From contig CM040444.1 in assembly GCA_022749755.1 (NCBI GenBank), positions 13,788,274-13,852,273 on the forward strand: 64,000 nucleotides of DNA. The letters are read 5' to 3'. Below are positions 23,749-36,406 of the stretch, piece by piece (the first letter of the stretch is position 1; each line of letters opens with the position of its first letter). Position numbers and translations under genes: made by a program. Under the pieces are notes generated by a model that was not told where the DNA came from, did not search any database, and worked only from the letters and a program-made list of their open reading frames with translations. This DNA comes from Azadirachta indica (taxonomy: Eukaryota; Streptophyta; Magnoliopsida; Sapindales; Meliaceae).

Positions 23749-24376
23749 TTCTCTTTTCTCTCTACGTGGACCTGGGAGTGAAGAAGTGATATGGTTGAGT
23801 ATCACAGAGGGCTCTGCTGTCTGGTTGTTCTACATTGACGATAAAAAAATGCTTACGGCTCTAGTTAGTATTGATAAAGCTGATGTAATCGGACACTTGG
23901 AGCCGTCCGATTCGGCGACTTCTTAGTCAAAGTATGGTCCTGGAATATGCTTTGTTTGGTGGTGTTTGATATTTAAGTTTCGGAATTTTTTTTAATTTAT
24001 TAAATAAAGATATAAATTAGCACATTTGATTAACTAAAGTTCTATTTTTTTTTTTTAACTAAATTATTGGTTTTGAATTTATATTTTTACCCTACTTTCC
24101 TTCGAAAATTAACGACAGAAATTTGTACATAAGCTGAAGCTTCTCCATATATATAATCTTGGTCACTAGTTTATATATTATAAAATGTTGGTAGTTCGAA
24201 GAACGTTGAAATTTAGTAATGCCAATGGGTGTGGGTTGAATAAAAAACATGAAGCGCGTAGGCAAAAACTGGGTTGGCCAGTGATTTTGATTCCCTGTTT
24301 TCAGCTTTCGAATTCGGACCACGCACATGTTACAGAGGATCTTGTACATAAGCTACAGCTTATAGGACGTGCTCAA
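23749..24376. other. Promoter side of the aldo-keto reductase gene and left border of a retroelement remnant
   Basis: The first 150 bases are presumably the 5' leader and promoter of the minus-strand gene. A short direct repeat, TTGTACATAAGCT followed by AGCTT, occurs at about 24122-24143 and 24340-24362, just before the retroelement homology begins. I see no gene. Confidence 0.5.
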
Positions 24377-24990
24377 ATGAAATACGCGATTGTCGCTGTT
24401 AATTACTTCATAAAGTGAGCAGAAGTAGAGCCGCTGGCCACAATAACGGAGAAAAAAAGCACCGCTTTTATAGAAGGGAACATTATCTATCGATTCGGGA
24501 TCCCACATACACTAATAAAATGCGAGATTTAGAGAATTTTGTACTGATTTAACCATTGAGCTTAGATTTGTGTCCCTTAGTCATCCTAAAGCAAACGAGC
24601 AGGTAGAGACAATGAACAAGATTGTTAAGAAGGAGATAGAAAAATGGCTCGACGACCAAAAAGGAAGATAGGTGGAAGAATTGTCACAGGTCTTTTGAGC
24701 CTATCGTACGACAACAAGAACAGCAACTGGCGAAGCGCTCTATTCCTTGGTATTCGATACCAAAGTAGCAATACCAGTAGAGATAAGAATGCCCTCATTT
24801 CAAGTAAAATACTTTGACGAGCTAAGGAATAACAAGGCCATAGAGCTAAATTTAAATTTGTTAGAAAAAAATCGAGACTAGGCGATCATTAGGACAGAGG
24901 CCTATCAACAAAGAGTAGCAAAATACTACAACGAGAGGATTTCTGTAAGAACTTTTTGAGAAGAAGATTGGTGCTACGACGAGTCACCTA
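24377..24990 (+). pseudogene. Retrotransposon integrase C-terminal part, degenerate
   Basis: Begins MKYAIVAVNYFIK, then stop TGA 24416-24418, then AEVEPLATITEKKSTAFIEG. After a frameshift it continues HPKANEQVETMNKIVKKEIE, WAYRTTTRTATGEALYSLVF, PVEIRMPSFQVKYFDEL and RTEAYQQRVAKYYNERI. These are integrase-core and C-terminal signatures of plant Ty3/Gypsy elements. Several stops and shifts make it non-functional. Confidence 0.85.
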
Positions 24991-25125
24991 AAACACTAAG
25001 GTGCTCGGAGAAGGGGCCTTAAAGGCTATACAAGTTACAATACCCATATGGAAAAAGGGTAAAAAAGTCATGAAATGCAGAGATGTTAAAGAAATATTAT
25101 CCTTGAAGCTAGCACAGTTTAAAAA

Positions 25126-25444
25126 GATCTAATCTCAGTTCAGATCATACAACGATCATTTGAACATGTAGTCTCAAAACGTCATAAAGAAGATCTGATC
25201 TCAGTTTAGATCGGTGTAATGATTAAAGGTTGTTGAATTTCAATTTTGTCTAAAAATTGTCGTAACAAAGTCTAACCTCAGTTCAGGTTAGACAACAAAA
25301 GAAATAAAGTCTCTTATTTCATAACGTTACCATCTGAAAAAAAAAATCCGACCTCAGTTCAGATCGGAGAGTAATAGCGCTATATCAATTTTAGTATCAA
25401 TATTAACTTTCTTTATTGGTTAACTAGACCTCAGTTCGGGACGC
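25126..25444. repeat. Array of five short palindromes centred on CTCAGTT, about 76-bp spacing
   Basis: Units at about 25126-25146, 25191-25213, 25271-25292, 25347-25368 and 25424-25444 share ACCTCAGTTCAGATC or close variants. In most units the flanks pair, for example CTAACCT/AGGTTAG around CAGTTC. CTCAGTT starts are 66, 77, 76 and 77 bases apart, so this is a diverged tandem repeat with one conserved hairpin per unit. Confidence 0.8.
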
Positions 25445-25589
25445 AGAATGATTAACTTGGGTGAATTAATTGTTACTATTGTTTCCAGCTATACTAATAA
25501 GTTAATAATAAGAGAAAAAAGTAAACATATGCCTCTATTAATAAAGCAATTATGTACATCTTATACATATTTTAAAAAAAAATTATTAC

Positions 25590-28163
25590 ATACATCGCGA
25601 GGCACCCTTTGGAGAGGATATAAATCCAAAGGTTGAAGTTGAAGAGGGTGCAGTCAGCTGAACAGGGCTTTGAGTCAGCTCTTCAGCGAGAACTTCCTCG
25701 GATCCTTTAGCATCTTGTGAGGTAAACCGTGGAATGTGAAGATCATCGAACAGCCAACCAATATCAATCTCTTTATATTTCTTCTGCAAGATGTGGTAGG
25801 CCAAATCCAAAGCTTCCTTAGCAAAGATGTTGTATTATTCCTCCATCTCGGCCTTAGATTAAGCAAGCTCGTCTTCCAGGTCATGGTTGACATAGGTAAG
25901 ATCGGCAACGCGAGACCCAAGTGAGGACATTTGAGCCTTCATATCAGCAACCTTGTCTTCCAGGGTGCTGCATTCCCCTACCCACGTCTTTTTCTCCCCG
26001 GTCAGCATTGCCTTCAGCTTTTCTTCCTACTTTTCCAACTTCTTTAACTTCTTCTCTAACGCATTCCTCTCTAAAGTCAGCTAGTTAATTGACTTGTACA
26101 AATTGACATTGGCGATAAAGCTTTCCTTTACACTGTCGATGTACAAATTGAGGCAGTGATATGCCTGCACCAACCGAATGGCAAGTTAGATGGGATTGTC
26201 TAGATAAAACTAAAAGGGAATGTTAGGAGATGCTTACCTTGCTAAGACGTACATAAATAATCTCCAAGATGTTGACCATACTAGCAGCCTCGACTTGAGA
26301 AGATAGCGAAAAGTTAACCACGTAAGCCAAGTGATTGACGGAGGGGAGAAAGTGCTCGAATAGCTCTCTCTTCCTTTCCAGGATATCCGACTAGGAGAAA
26401 CCTTCCATTTCAACGACGGTTTCACCCTACTCCACATGAGGTCTTTTGGACAGTCTTTCCTCAGCATCTTTTAGGGCCTTCGCTGGACGTTTTCTCTTAT
26501 CTTTGAGAGGCTCTCTTCTTGAAGTCCAGCTCCGTCTTTTTAGTTTCACCTTCTGCTCGGCTCTTTTCTTATAGTCGACCTTGGCCTAACCAAATTTTTT
26601 CTTTTCAGGCCCCTACGGTTTTTGTGTTGTCGAAGTCTCCAAGGAAAACAAAATTGACCTGAGAGAGTTCAAAAGCTTTCCTTTCCATTTGGGCGGGGCT
26701 ATTTTCCCTACAAAACACAAAAGAATTAAGGACTTATGACAGACAAAGACAAAAATGTTGTGAGAAAGAAAGAGGAGCGAGCTATTCAGCTTTACCAGCA
26801 AACACATTTTGGCCAGTGTCAAAAGCAAGTTCCCTTTCTGCCTGTAGAGTGGCTTTGAACTCCTTACAGGTAAAGGCGACCTCGACCAGCCCAGACGAGA
26901 TGAGCTGATCAGGAGAAAGCAAGATCTTCTCATCAGCTTGCTTTGGCGACCAGCGCTAATTTTTTATAAGAGAAGGACGGCTAAGTCTGGTTTTGAACCC
27001 CAAGCAACTGCAAAATAGTAAGAGAGATCAGTGAAACTCAACAAAGTATCACATATATCAAGGCCAATTCTATGGGATATACTAACGAAGAATAGGTTTA
27101 AAAGCATAGGGTTTAGGGGAGTGTAGGCCAATTCTAATCCCAACCCACAAAAAACCATCTGTCATTCCAATTCTTGTTATAAGTGGGGTTGTATGTGACT
27201 AACTTGTCAGCTTAGGTGTAAGCTTGGAAGTAATAGAAACCGGGGTGTTTCTTGGGCCTTTCTTTAAGTAGGAACAAGTATTTGATTTCCCCTATGGTTG
27301 GTAAGGTTTGCCCAGCCATTGCCTAAATTACGTGTAACCCAGTAATTATTCTCTACTCATTCAGATTTAACTGATAAGGAGGAATCCCTAAACCGTAGAA
27401 TAAAGCAGCAAAATAGGGTTATAGCGGTAGTTGAGGCCCAAAGAGGAAAAGCTCCTCGTTGAAAACTACTTCGTCCCCCCTTGGATGACTAGGGAACTCG
27501 TTGGCTTCGGATACCTTAAAGGTAATAGAAACGGGAATGTTGTAAAGTTTTCTTAAGGCTGTTAGGTTGGCCTCAATGATACTAGACAAGAATTTATCAG
27601 CCTCAAAAGGTCTATTTTCCTTAGTCAGATCAGGAGGAGGGTACTGAGTTAAATGAGACTAGTTGCTACGAGGGTTCCCCTACGGGTCTAACTTTGCGTG
27701 GTCATCACTAGATTCATCACCCTCATTTGAGTTCCCACTCCACTGCTTGCTCGGAACCAGGGTTGCCTCTAATATATATTCAGGGACTGGAAAAGAAATC
27801 ATGGGTGGTTCTGATTGAGGGGAGGTCTTATCTACAGAGTTTTGGAGAACTTCTTGGTCTCCTGCTTTAGTTTGCTCAAGATCCATGTCTCCCTGCACCT
27901 GGTCAGAAGAGTTATCAAATAAGACTACCACCTCGGGTTTGTGGTAAAGAAATTCATAGGCATCTGACCTAGAGTCCAATATAGTCAAGGGGATCTTGGC
28001 GTTTAGGTCGAAAATGGCTAAGGGTTGGGCTCTCTTTAACTTTACAGGGAAGTCAACTCTAAGCCTCATAATCTGTCTTAGACGAGCTTGTTGAGAAGGT
28101 ATCAAATTCACTTCTTGTACTACTAGAGATGTCCCTTATGTCAAATTTCTCAAGTCTTGCCAT
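25590..28163 (-). pseudogene. Antisense gene of the Gypsy element, degenerate
   Basis: On the minus strand a start at 28163-28161 reads MARLEKFDIRDISSSTRSEF, then shifts frame into RLRVDFPVKLKRAQPLAIFD...EFLYHKPEVVVLFDN (27680-28111). Further down, broken frames read LRKLYNIPVSITFKVSEANE, DEVVFNEELFLFGPQLPL and RPKKHPGFYYFQAYT. This resembles the gag-like or plant-mobile-type domain often found in antisense ORFs of Tat-lineage elements. Coiled-coil-like Lys/Glu-rich pieces follow toward 25600. Multiple stops make it a pseudogene. A TATA-like CTATAAAT lies upstream at 28695-28688. The function is unknown in the family. Confidence 0.65.
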
Positions 28164-28687
28164 GGGTAACTTAGGCAAACAACAACATGCTCTGATCGAA
28201 CTAAGGTCTACCACTAGACAAAATTATGACATAGTATTAGTCTTATTAAGGTCTGCTTAGATTCATGGTTCCTAAAACACACCTCCAACCTAGCTAAATT
28301 TCTGTTCAAATAAAGACATAACTGGTTAGATGCTCAGGTGATTCTTACAAGTCATTCGATCTTTCAAGCCATTTTTATCACCCTAAAACATCGAAAATAA
28401 GTCTCTAGTAAAACCTATTTGCATAGTTTAATAGAAAGAACATAACATTTCATGAAATAAATGACGAAATAATACAAAAATGCAGTAAAACGAGTTTAAT
28501 AGAAGGAGGAACTTATCAGAGTAAAGAGATTTGCCGATAAAATAAGAGGCAAAGGTGAAAGCAAGGCAAGGTTGTGCCTACGAGCAGGAACGAAGATCAG
28601 CGACAGAGAGTGTAAATAACGACAAAAGTTTCTGGGTTTAGTGGAAATGCGAGAAGAGTAAAGTGGTAATTATAAGAGAATGATGAA

Positions 28688-28695
28688 ATTTATAG
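28688..28695 (-). promoter_or_regulatory. TATA-like box for the antisense retroelement gene
   Basis: Reads CTATAAAT on the minus strand, about 525 bases upstream of the antisense ATG and followed by a pyrimidine-rich leader. Position and sequence fit a promoter, but this is inferred. Confidence 0.4.
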
Positions 28696-29129
28696 CCCTT
28701 TTATTTCACATCATAGATAAAAAGAACGGCCTACATGCGATCACAAAGCCTCTTAAAGAGTGTGATCATTTCGAAGGCGTGACGAGCCAATCAAGCTGGA
28801 ACGCGTGTTGGCTGAATGAAGAGTTAGTGGAAGTTAACGGTTAGTAGCATTTACGTATGTTAATTGTCGATGCGAAGATTGAGGTGAAACGTAGGCACAT
28901 TTAGCGTTATTGACACTTCTTTCAAATTTCAAAAATTGTAACTTGCTTTGTGTTTCGCTATAAGATAGATTCCCGCTAGTACTCACCACATGGCTAGTTG
29001 CTCGACAAGAACTATCTGGTTAGTTGAATCTAAAATTGTGTTCAGAAACCTTAATTGATCAAACGTTGTCCGAGCAAAGTTTGAACATGCGAAAAAATAA
29101 AGTTTCCAATGAAAATCCTTTTCACTAGA

Positions 29130-29930
29130 AATTGGGGGGCTTGATATTTGGGAAGATGGGCTTGTCAAAGGCTTGTAGCCCAGTACACAAAGAGTTCGGC
29201 CTATCGAGGCCTAAAGAAGACGATTTCGGCCCAAAAGGGAAGTAAGTTTCATGTCTACTCAGTTTTTTTAGTCGCAATTAGATTAGTTCAGAAGGAATTC
29301 TATTCGGACGCATCACAAGGGAATCCGAACAAAAATAATCTTTACGGAATAAGGCAAATCAAATTTGGAAAGTTTGCTTTAAGGCAAGTCAAGATTTTGT
29401 AAGATATATACCAAGATTATCAAATTCTTAACACCTCTAAAATGAGAAAAGTTATATGTATATATATATATATGTCCAATGTAAAAAAAAGAGGGAAAAA
29501 AACGAGAATTTTGGGACCAATTTAATAATAAATCTGTAATTTTAGTAATATCGAGAATTGTTATTTTTTCCGCATCAACATTAGCTATCCATGAATTTTT
29601 GTTTTATTTCTTTGCATCTTGTAATAGCTATTCAACCATCATGCACCACCGCAAATGTAGAGGCAGATGTTAACAATTAATGTTTTTGTTAATGGTTATT
29701 AACGATAAAGGGTTTCAATGATAAGGTTTTAATCCTTTCTGAATGGTTGATATTTTATCAAACTTTTAGGTGTTCCAATAAAATTCTCCTAGAATATGAT
29801 AAAAGTTTGTATCCAATACTGGATTTACTAAATAGACCCCAGAGGTTTTCTAAGCTCAGCCCTCCATTAAGTGGAGAAAATCCATTTGTCTGCTCCGTCA
29901 GCATAATAAAACCCAAACTTTCAGAGTTGG
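29130..29930 (+). repeat. Putative polypurine tract and 3' LTR of the Gypsy element
   Basis: AAATTGGGGGGCT at about 29129-29141 looks like a polypurine tract followed by a TGATATTTGGG start. No second LTR copy lies in the window, so the right end (about 29930) is a guess from the change in composition. Confidence 0.4.
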
Positions 29931-31333
29931 GCTAAGTGGAAGTCCAATCCATGCTTAAAACCCGAGTGGGCATTTTTTTTTTAAAGAAAATCCATTTATT
30001 TATAAAAATTACATTTTATTATTTATCAAATTTATTATAACGAAAAATAATTAATTTTTATTAGTTTATTTATAAATATATATTTTATCAAATTTATTAT
30101 CTAAATTCCACGGAGTTATTATGCCCTTGAGTTATAATTGTATTGAATTATCAGGTAATTGCTTATTTAAAAATTTAGTAGGTAAAATTTTCTTAATAGT
30201 GATTATTTGCTAAATATGTATGACTAATTATTTAACAAGTAATCAGTTTAACTTAAATTTAGGAAAAATATTGTCAAAAAAAATTATTATTATCTTAAAA
30301 TCTAAATTAAAATTTGATTGTTTGATAATCCAATGCAATTTCAAATACAGCATGAGTCGCCAACGACTTGAAGAACAGGTGCTCTATTGCCTCCAACGAG
30401 TCAAACGGCCGACTGACTCGTCATTTCCTTTGAAATCTGAATAAGAGATGCACTGGATATAGACTCAATGATTGGGCCTTTCGAAAATACGAAATTGTCA
30501 GAAGGCTTCTAGATTTTTTCATCCCTTATTTGTAGATATTTTAAGGGTACTTTTGGAAATGAATTTTCTTGTAAACTTCTTTATTAAGTTAGATTTGTTA
30601 CTGAGCTTAGAAATTCTGCAATCGTCTTATACATGGGCCCATTACTAGAGAAGACGACAGTACTACCACTAAATTTGAGATCGTAATAAAAGCATATGAA
30701 TCATACTTATTTATGTTTTCCATATATCAAATATATCCCTAATTTCTAGCAAATTATTGAAGTGCCCCTGCAAAATGATGTCACACAGATGGTGAAAATT
30801 AAAAAATAACCGAAAATATCCTTTTTATCCAAAAAATTAAATGCCCCACTTTAAAACGGTTACACTTGAAATTACACTTTAAAATGAGGTTTAGTTCAAA
30901 CTTCAAAATACACATGAAAACATTTTTGTTCGAAACAAGAAAAATTGGGTTTTTTCGGATGACTTTTATCAAGAGGACATTTTGTAATTTTTGGAAAGGA
31001 AAAATGGGATATTTTTAGTTATTTCCTGTGAAAATTCAATACTTTCAAGGATAATTTGATAATTTTAGTGTCAGTATCAGTCTGGGACATATTCTATACA
31101 AGTGAATGAATTATGTTACTAAAATGTGAAATTGTAATAATCTAGGGACCTAAATGCTATCCTTGTTTGGAAAAATTCTCTTTCAACACCGTAACCCCAC
31201 TGATCATTCACACACTCAACTATTTAAGAGCATCGACGGTCTGTTGGTCATATCGCAATCCAGTTTCGACGGGGAGCTTCTTTCTCGCTATTATATGCAG
31301 AATTGTTTGGGGAGGTATAAATTCTCAAAGCAA
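29931..31333. other. Intergenic DNA upstream of the F-box gene
   Basis: AT-rich to about 30330, then mixed. I see no gene. The last 180 bases before the F-box start are presumably promoter and 5' leader. Confidence 0.55.
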
Positions 31334-33492
31334 ATGAGGAAGAGAGCGCGGCAGACCTCTGTAGATGCCCGGGATAAGCCGTTGATCGAGGTGAGATGTT
31401 ATCCTTTTTCCATAATTTTGAAATGGTATAATGGGTTCTTGTTACTTTGGGATTTAGTTTTGTTATTTATGAAATTGAATGACTTTTCGTTGATTTTTTT
31501 GCATAATAACTTGATATGAATCATCAGGATGAAATTATGGAGGACTGGATGGTTCAACTCCCAGATGATATTCTTATTAACATTATTTCTCGGTTATCGC
31601 TCAAGGAAGCTGCAAAGACTAGCGTTCTTTCCCGTAGATGGAAAGATTTGTGGACTTATACAACTTCTCTTAATTTTGATGCTCCTGATTTAGTTTTAAA
31701 TGTTTGGAGAGGGTTAGCCATTATGGAATTTGAAAGGTCTAAGTACATTGGCTGGGTGAATAAGGTCTTGGATTTGCATAGAGGTTCAAATCTAAGTGAT
31801 TTTAGAGTACGTTTTAATCTGTCTGATTCACATGATAGTGTCATTACTAATTGGATTTACACTGCAATTGCAAAGAGAGTTCAGAACTTTGAGTTGGACT
31901 TAAGGCCAGGGATGTATAAGCATGATTATGCATTTCCGCTGGAATTCTGTGATGGGCTTAGAAGACGTCATGGTTTGTCTGCTGTTAAGTCCTTAAGATC
32001 ACTCCATTTTAATACTGTCAATATCACTGGAGAGATTCTTGAGTTTTTTATGCAAAATTGTCCACTTCTCGATCAAATGTGTGTGATTGATTCTTCAACT
32101 CTATCTAGCTTAAAGGTTGTTGGTTCATCAATCAAGTTGAAGCACCTAGACATTCAGTCTTGCTACTTCCTGAAAAAAATTGAAGTTTCAGCCCCGAGTC
32201 TTGTCTCTTTTAAATACTATGGTCGAGAAATCAAGTTACTTATTGATAATGTTCCCCAACTGGTTGATGTATCCATTCGTGGGTGTATCTTTGCTCGAAT
32301 AACTTATTTTATCGGACCAATTATATGCTGTTTCCCTCAACTGAAGACGCTGGAGTTGGACAGCTGCAGCAAGGTTAGTATATAAGGTCTATACGTGTTT
32401 TAATGCAACTTTTAAGTCTATTGTCTTATTTTTTTTTTTTCTATTTATCAGGTATATACACAATTTTCTCAATGTGAATTGCCCAATCTAATCCATTTAA
32501 AACTTAGGGTTACTATACCTAATCGCGAAAGTGTACTTGGCTTGACATGCATAATGAATGCATGTCCCTTTCTGCAAAAGCTTATACTGCAGGTAAATAT
32601 TTTAGTAAATTAGTTATAATTGAGAAGTTTGGGATATTTGAGATGGTCATTATAGTAGTTTAGCAGCTTGTTGATTTTTTGTTTTCTAAATAGATAAGCA
32701 TAGTACTCTCTTTTGCACTTGAAAGGCGTCTTGCAGTTCCGCAGTTGAATGTTGATATAGTGACCGTAATTGTCATGATATTATCTAAACATTATTTATG
32801 ACTGCAATGCTGATTAACATTGAACTAGAAGATAATATCTGTTAAAGTTAATGCTCTCCAAACAAGTACCCTTCCATTTGATACCGGTCTTCGTCCTTTC
32901 ACAGCATTAGTGCATAAACTTGTAAGATTATATACATGTACCATAAAAATACCTATTTATTGTAAGAGTTTTAACAGCGTAGTAGCAACATTAATGAATT
33001 GGAACACCTACTGAGAATGAAGAGGTTTTGCAGAGCTATACAAAACTAGCAAAGATTTTGAATGCTCAAATTTTTTTTCATAATGATCATTTATTTGATG
33101 TATCTTTTCATATCTGGCATGATGGTATATTCTATGTTTTCGTGGCCTGACGAATATGTTTCATTACTGTAATCAATGGTAAATGATGTGGCATTTGCTT
33201 TTCATTGTTTCAGGTAGATGATCATGGTCGTAGATTAGGAAAGAAAAGAAATCAGTTTCCTAAATACCCTCATCAACACCTCAAGGTGGCTGAACTGCAT
33301 GGGTTTCTTGGGCGTCAATTTGATCTTGAAGTTGCATTTTACTTGCTTGAAAATGCAACTAGGCTTGAGAAATTGATCGTGGAACCTTCAAAATATATAA
33401 GGAAAAAATCTCTTAGAACTTGTATGAAGACTCTTGAGGCTAAGTTACCTAAAGGTGTTGAATTTGTGATTGGTTCATTGTACGTTACCTAA
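31334..33492 (+). CDS. F-box/LRR protein, FBD-like family
   Basis: Four exons: 31334-31390, 31528-32373, 32452-32592 and 33214-33492 (TAA). They join in frame to 440 residues with GT-AG introns. The start MRKRARQTSVDARDKPLIE was chosen because homologues often begin with a short basic segment before the F-box; an in-frame ATG lies 13 codons upstream. The F-box is at residues 29-65 (VQLPDDILINIISRLSLKEAAKTSVLSRRWKDLW). Plant LRR repeats follow (SLRSLHFNTVNITGEILEFF, LKHLDIQSCYFLKKIEVSAP, FPQLKTLELDSC, LPNLIHLKLRV). The C-terminal exon (LLENATRLEKLIVEP, then TLEAKLPKGVEFVIG) resembles the FBD tail. F-box proteins are substrate receptors of SCF ubiquitin ligases, binding SKP1 through the F-box; the substrate is unknown. 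No disruption is seen. Confidence 0.9.
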
Positions 33493-34159
33493 AGGTGTTG
33501 AATGTAAAGACACTGTTATGTAATGTCCTCTTCCCTCGAGGCTTTATATCCATATTGTTGTAAGACTTGTTAGATGTATTTTTCATGTACAAATGTAGCG
33601 TTTCCAGAAATAGGCAGAGATCAAAAGAGAAGGACCTTTGCTTTATCTGTCTATTTCAACCACTTTTATGTCAATTATATGGCATAATCTGTCCTATTCA
33701 ACACATTTTTCGCAATATTTCTGCCGAATTAGGATATATAAACGTATTTTATTACTTTTATTTTTATTCAATTCATGAATTAAACTAACAAACAATTAAA
33801 TTAGTAAGATGATCGAACGTTAATAGTTTTTTTTTTTTTAATCTATAGGTCATAACTAGTGATTAAACTATGCAATTCCGCACATTCAAATGGGCTCTAC
33901 TTCACAACAATTATAAGCCCAACCCAAAATTTGATCCGAAAGCCCAATTAAATAATTCGGATCCGGGTTACTCAGGATCCGCACGGCATTATAAAATATT
34001 TAAATTAGCTGGCTGATTATGCTCCACGCCACTCTTTTTTTTTTTTTATCACGAAAACAACAAAAACCAGAGAGATCGGAACTCTCTGTCCAAAGCGAAC
34101 TTACAGATCCAAAAGATCATCAGATCCAGAACGACATCGTATCCGATCAACCTACGACA
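33493..34159. other. Intergenic DNA between the F-box and V-ATPase genes
   Basis: 3' flank of the F-box gene and promoter/leader of the proteolipid gene. The opening repeats GTACCTAAAGGTGTTGAA-like sequence from the end of the coding exon (TTACCTAAAGGTGTTGAAT occurs at about 33445 and 33485), a short local duplication covering the stop codon. Confidence 0.55.
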
Positions 34160-35923
34160 ATGTCTTCTGCTTTCAGTGGCGATGAAACGGCTCCCTTCTT
34201 CGGCTTCCTTGGCGCTGCTGCCGCCCTCGTCTTCTCCTGTAAGCAAACCCTAACTCTCTATTTTATACCTTTTTTCTTAATTTTTAATTACTTTAGATCG
34301 TTCTATTTACAATTAATCAAACTAAGTTAGTTATTTTTTTGTTTATTGATTAAAGTTTCTATTGGCAATTAAATGGAATTTAATGTGCTTACTATGGATC
34401 TTACTTCAGCATATTATTATTTATCTTAATCATAATTATATATATATATATCAATTTAATTTAGAAGCAAAGTTTATTTTGATTTTCTTAGTGTTAAATA
34501 CTATTTTTGTGTTGACTATAAATACTTCTGTTATTGTAATTCTATTGGGTACATATTCTGATGTGATCTGTTGTAATTTTGTTTTCTTCGATCTCCTGAA
34601 ATTGGTAAAATAAAAATGGCAGATGTATGAAATGACTATTGATGGGGTACCCTAGTGTTTTACTGTAGATCTATGAAGATTTTTGAATTAGATTGTTTAT
34701 GTATTATGATGTATCCTTAATCAATACTTACCATGTTAAGATTGAGATTGATAGGACAATTTGGTTTAGTTAATTGAGTTTTAGGACTGCTCAAAAGAAA
34801 TGCGAGCATAAATTAGTATATATTTACTGTGATCTGTAAACTAGAACATAAATACTGATCCTCTGATGTGGACACTAGGTCAAGTCTTAGAAATTTACAG
34901 GCAAGGATATGGTTATCTGTGTATCTTGTGCATTTATTCTATTAAACACGTGTACTTGCCTCTGAGAGAATTGTTTGTTGTAGCACCCTCAAAATGATTC
35001 ATATGTGTGAGGCAAATGAATACAGGTTGAATATCATGCTGGTGTAACTTAAATTCTTTACAGGAGTCCCACAGATTATAGGACTTATTTTTTGAGAAAA
35101 AGAAATGTTATTCATAGCTAAAAATCTTGGATTTCTTGTTTTTGGGTTTTAAGACATAGAGTGAATTGGTTTCCCAGGTATGGGAGCTGCATATGGAACA
35201 GCCAAGAGTGGAGTTGGTGTTGCATCAATGGGTGTTATGAGGCCCGAGCTGGTTATGAAGTCAATTGTGCCAGTTGTTATGGCTGGTGTTTTGGGTATTT
35301 ATGGATTGATTATTGCTGTTATTATCAGTACTGGAATTAACCCTAAGGCCAAATCATATTACCTTTTTGATGGCTATGCTCATCTCTCATCTGGTCTTGC
35401 TTGTGGTCTTGCTGGGCTTTCTGCAGGAATGGCTATTGGAATTGTTGGTGATGCTGGTGTCAGGTATGATTTCCATTTTTTTGTGTTTGAATTTGTACAG
35501 AATGTGCATTAATGCTTCTTGTTTATTTGGGTTGGTTATTTTTAATACCTAATATTGTTTTATATTCTGTGCGAAGTACCATTCATTTGTCTCAGAAATA
35601 AAGATGCACAATATTACATTGATAGCAACTTATCTAATTAGATCTATTTCATTCTTTATGGTGGACAAATATTTTGGCATGCTCCACTTATTTTGATTGG
35701 TATTTCAGCAGTTTTTACGAATGACTGTACTCAATCTCTGCTTTGGTTATCATTTCTTCTGCTTTCATGGCAAAACCCCTTCAGTTGAAAACCATTGTTA
35801 TCGTAGAATATGTGATAGTGCATTGGTTTCTGTTGTTTGCATGAAACATGTTCTTTTCAGTTGTAACTTATAAGACTGTGGCGTTTGGGTTGGTTTGCAA
35901 GTGGAGTTTGGAAGGATACTAAC

Positions 35924-35956
<33 letters not shown>

Positions 35957-36406
35957 GTGTTGAGATTCCAGTTATTATGCATTTGTGATATCACATTCAA
36001 TAATCAATAGAATAAAAAGCAAAAGGTTTGATATGAGACTTTAATGTACAATATTATCATGGAGAATAAATCAATTATTTGGAAAGATAATTTGGCATTC
36101 AGTTCAAAGAAACAGTGAAGGATTTGTCATTTATGAGTTTTATTTCTGTTTGGTTTATTTTATTTATAGATATGATTCTTATGAGAATCAATCTTACATA
36201 GTTTTAGATCTCAGTGAACACAATATGCTTTTCATGTCAAAGGTTTATATCATGGTATGTAATTTTTTTGCAGAGCTAATGCACAGCAGCCAAAACTCTT
36301 TGTTGGAATGATCCTTATCCTTATCTTTGCTGAAGCCCTTGCACTCTATGGCCTTATTGTTGGTATCATCTTGTCTTCTCGTGCTGGCCAATCCAGAGCA
36401 GATTAA
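34160..36406 (+). CDS. VHA-c: V-type proton ATPase 16-kDa proteolipid subunit c
   Basis: Three exons: 34160-34238, 35178-35463 and 36274-36406 (TAA). They join to 165 residues, standard for this subunit. The protein begins [20 protein letters not shown] and has four membrane helices forming a duplicated hairpin fold. The proton-carrying glutamate is E142 in [20 protein letters not shown]. Subunit c forms the membrane rotor ring of the vacuolar and endosomal H+-ATPase and drives acidification. Introns split codons at Cys27 and Arg122. Intron 2 contains an (AT)n run at about 35924-35951. The gene looks fully intact. Confidence 0.97.
35924..35951. repeat. (AT)n microsatellite in intron 2 of VHA-c
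   Basis: About 14 AT dinucleotides in a row. Confidence 0.9.

Larger units (their letters stand above)
24377..29930 (+). mobile_element. 5'-truncated, decayed Ty3/Gypsy retrotransposon, probably Tat lineage
   Basis: From left to right there is the end of pol (integrase, plus strand), a spacer with a short-palindrome array, a gene-like region in antisense (minus strand, about 25590-28163) with its own TATA-like box, a polypurine tract (AAATTGGGGGG at about 29130), and LTR-like sequence. An antisense gene between pol and the 3' LTR, with tandem repeats in the spacer, is the layout known for Tat-lineage elements such as Grande and Retand. All frames are broken. Gag, protease, RT, RNase H and the 5' LTR are absent from the window. 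Confidence 0.75.

Noticed and set aside
30700..31150. Possible second foldback element before the F-box gene
   Set aside because: Opposite ends do not pair convincingly when read by eye.
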